DNA from: an uncultured Porphyromonadaceae bacterium
GTDB taxonomy: Bacteria; Bacteroidota; Bacteroidia; Bacteroidales; Muribaculaceae
Direction of reading: 5' to 3'
DNA length: 6,135 nucleotides
NCBI GenBank assembly: GCA_947176355.1
Contig: CAMWQY010000169.1
Location: 1-6,135 of the forward strand
Part shown: positions 6,081 to 6,135 of the stretch, piece after piece
Position numbering within the stretch: position 1 is the first letter of the stretch
Layout: every line of letters begins with the position of its first letter
Translations under genes and position numbers: made by a program
The notes under the pieces: generated by a model
Seen by the model: the letters and a program-made list of their open reading frames with translations, nothing else
The model's database searches: none
Told to the model about the DNA's origin: nothing

Positions 6081-6135
6081 TTTATTAAATCTTTGTGGAT
6101 GATAAAATATCTATATTATTTATCGAATTGTCGAT
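6081..6135. other. Upstream edge of the MlaD operon
   Basis: This AT-rich 55-nt stretch holds no clear promoter: no TAnnTTTG is present on the minus strand. All three minus-strand frames are open from the window edge and then stop, at 6085-6087 in the longest, so it may contain the last codons of an upstream gene that reads into mlaD; the frame cannot be decided. ATCGA (6122-6126) and TCGAT (6131-6135) form a 5-bp inverted repeat cut off by the window edge. Confidence 0.2.

Noticed and set aside
6085..6135. C-terminal fragment of an upstream minus-strand gene
   Set aside because: At most 16 codons are open to the edge in one frame and the other two frames also stop shortly, so no frame can be chosen and no family can be recognised.
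1..6135. Search for CRISPR arrays, transposases, toxin-antitoxin pairs, phage genes or defence systems
   Set aside because: No regularly spaced direct repeats, no terminal repeats with transposase motifs and no defence-family proteins were seen; the content is core metabolism and envelope genes.

Overview
The window reads as an ordinary chromosomal segment of a member of the Bacteroidota, most likely order Bacteroidales (a Muribaculaceae- or Bacteroides-like gut lineage is my best guess). The reasons are a DUF5686 outer-membrane protein, a family largely restricted to Bacteroidota; M23, MlaD and MerR proteins with the Bacteroidales look; no Shine-Dalgarno sequences at the starts I inspected; and promoter-like sites of the Bacteroidetes type (TTTG about 20 nt upstream of TAnnTTTG).

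Layout, left to right. (1) Positions 1-265 hold no convincing protein gene. They contain, on the minus strand, a very good promoter match (209-240), a small leader hairpin (184-197), a tRNA-Gln(CUG)-like sequence with several structural faults (87-166), and a nested inverted repeat (26-78). (2) Positions 266-3328, minus strand, are a two-gene unit: a large DUF5686 outer-membrane protein followed after 6 nt by lipB (octanoyltransferase of lipoate synthesis). (3) A 70-nt divergent intergenic region carries two opposed TAATTTTG boxes. (4) A single plus-strand gene, 3399-3839, encodes a small CYTH/triphosphate tunnel protein. (5) After a 16-nt convergent gap, positions 3856-6080 on the minus strand form a compact operon transcribed from the right: an MlaD/MCE protein, then an M23 (LytM-type) peptidase with a membrane anchor, then a short MerR-type regulator. 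The gaps are 18 nt and 2 nt. The operon promoter probably lies beyond the right edge.

Functionally the operon on the right is about the cell envelope: lipid transport between membranes (MlaD) and peptidoglycan cleavage (M23), with a small DNA-binding protein translated in close coupling. The DUF5686 protein is also an outer-membrane component, while lipB serves protein lipoylation in the cytoplasm. None of the protein genes looks broken, foreign or novel in architecture. I found no mobile element, CRISPR array or defence system. The part most worth a second look is the left end: a promoter-driven, tRNA-like locus that departs from the standard cloverleaf in three places. It is either a decayed tRNA-Gln or an unusual tRNA-like RNA.
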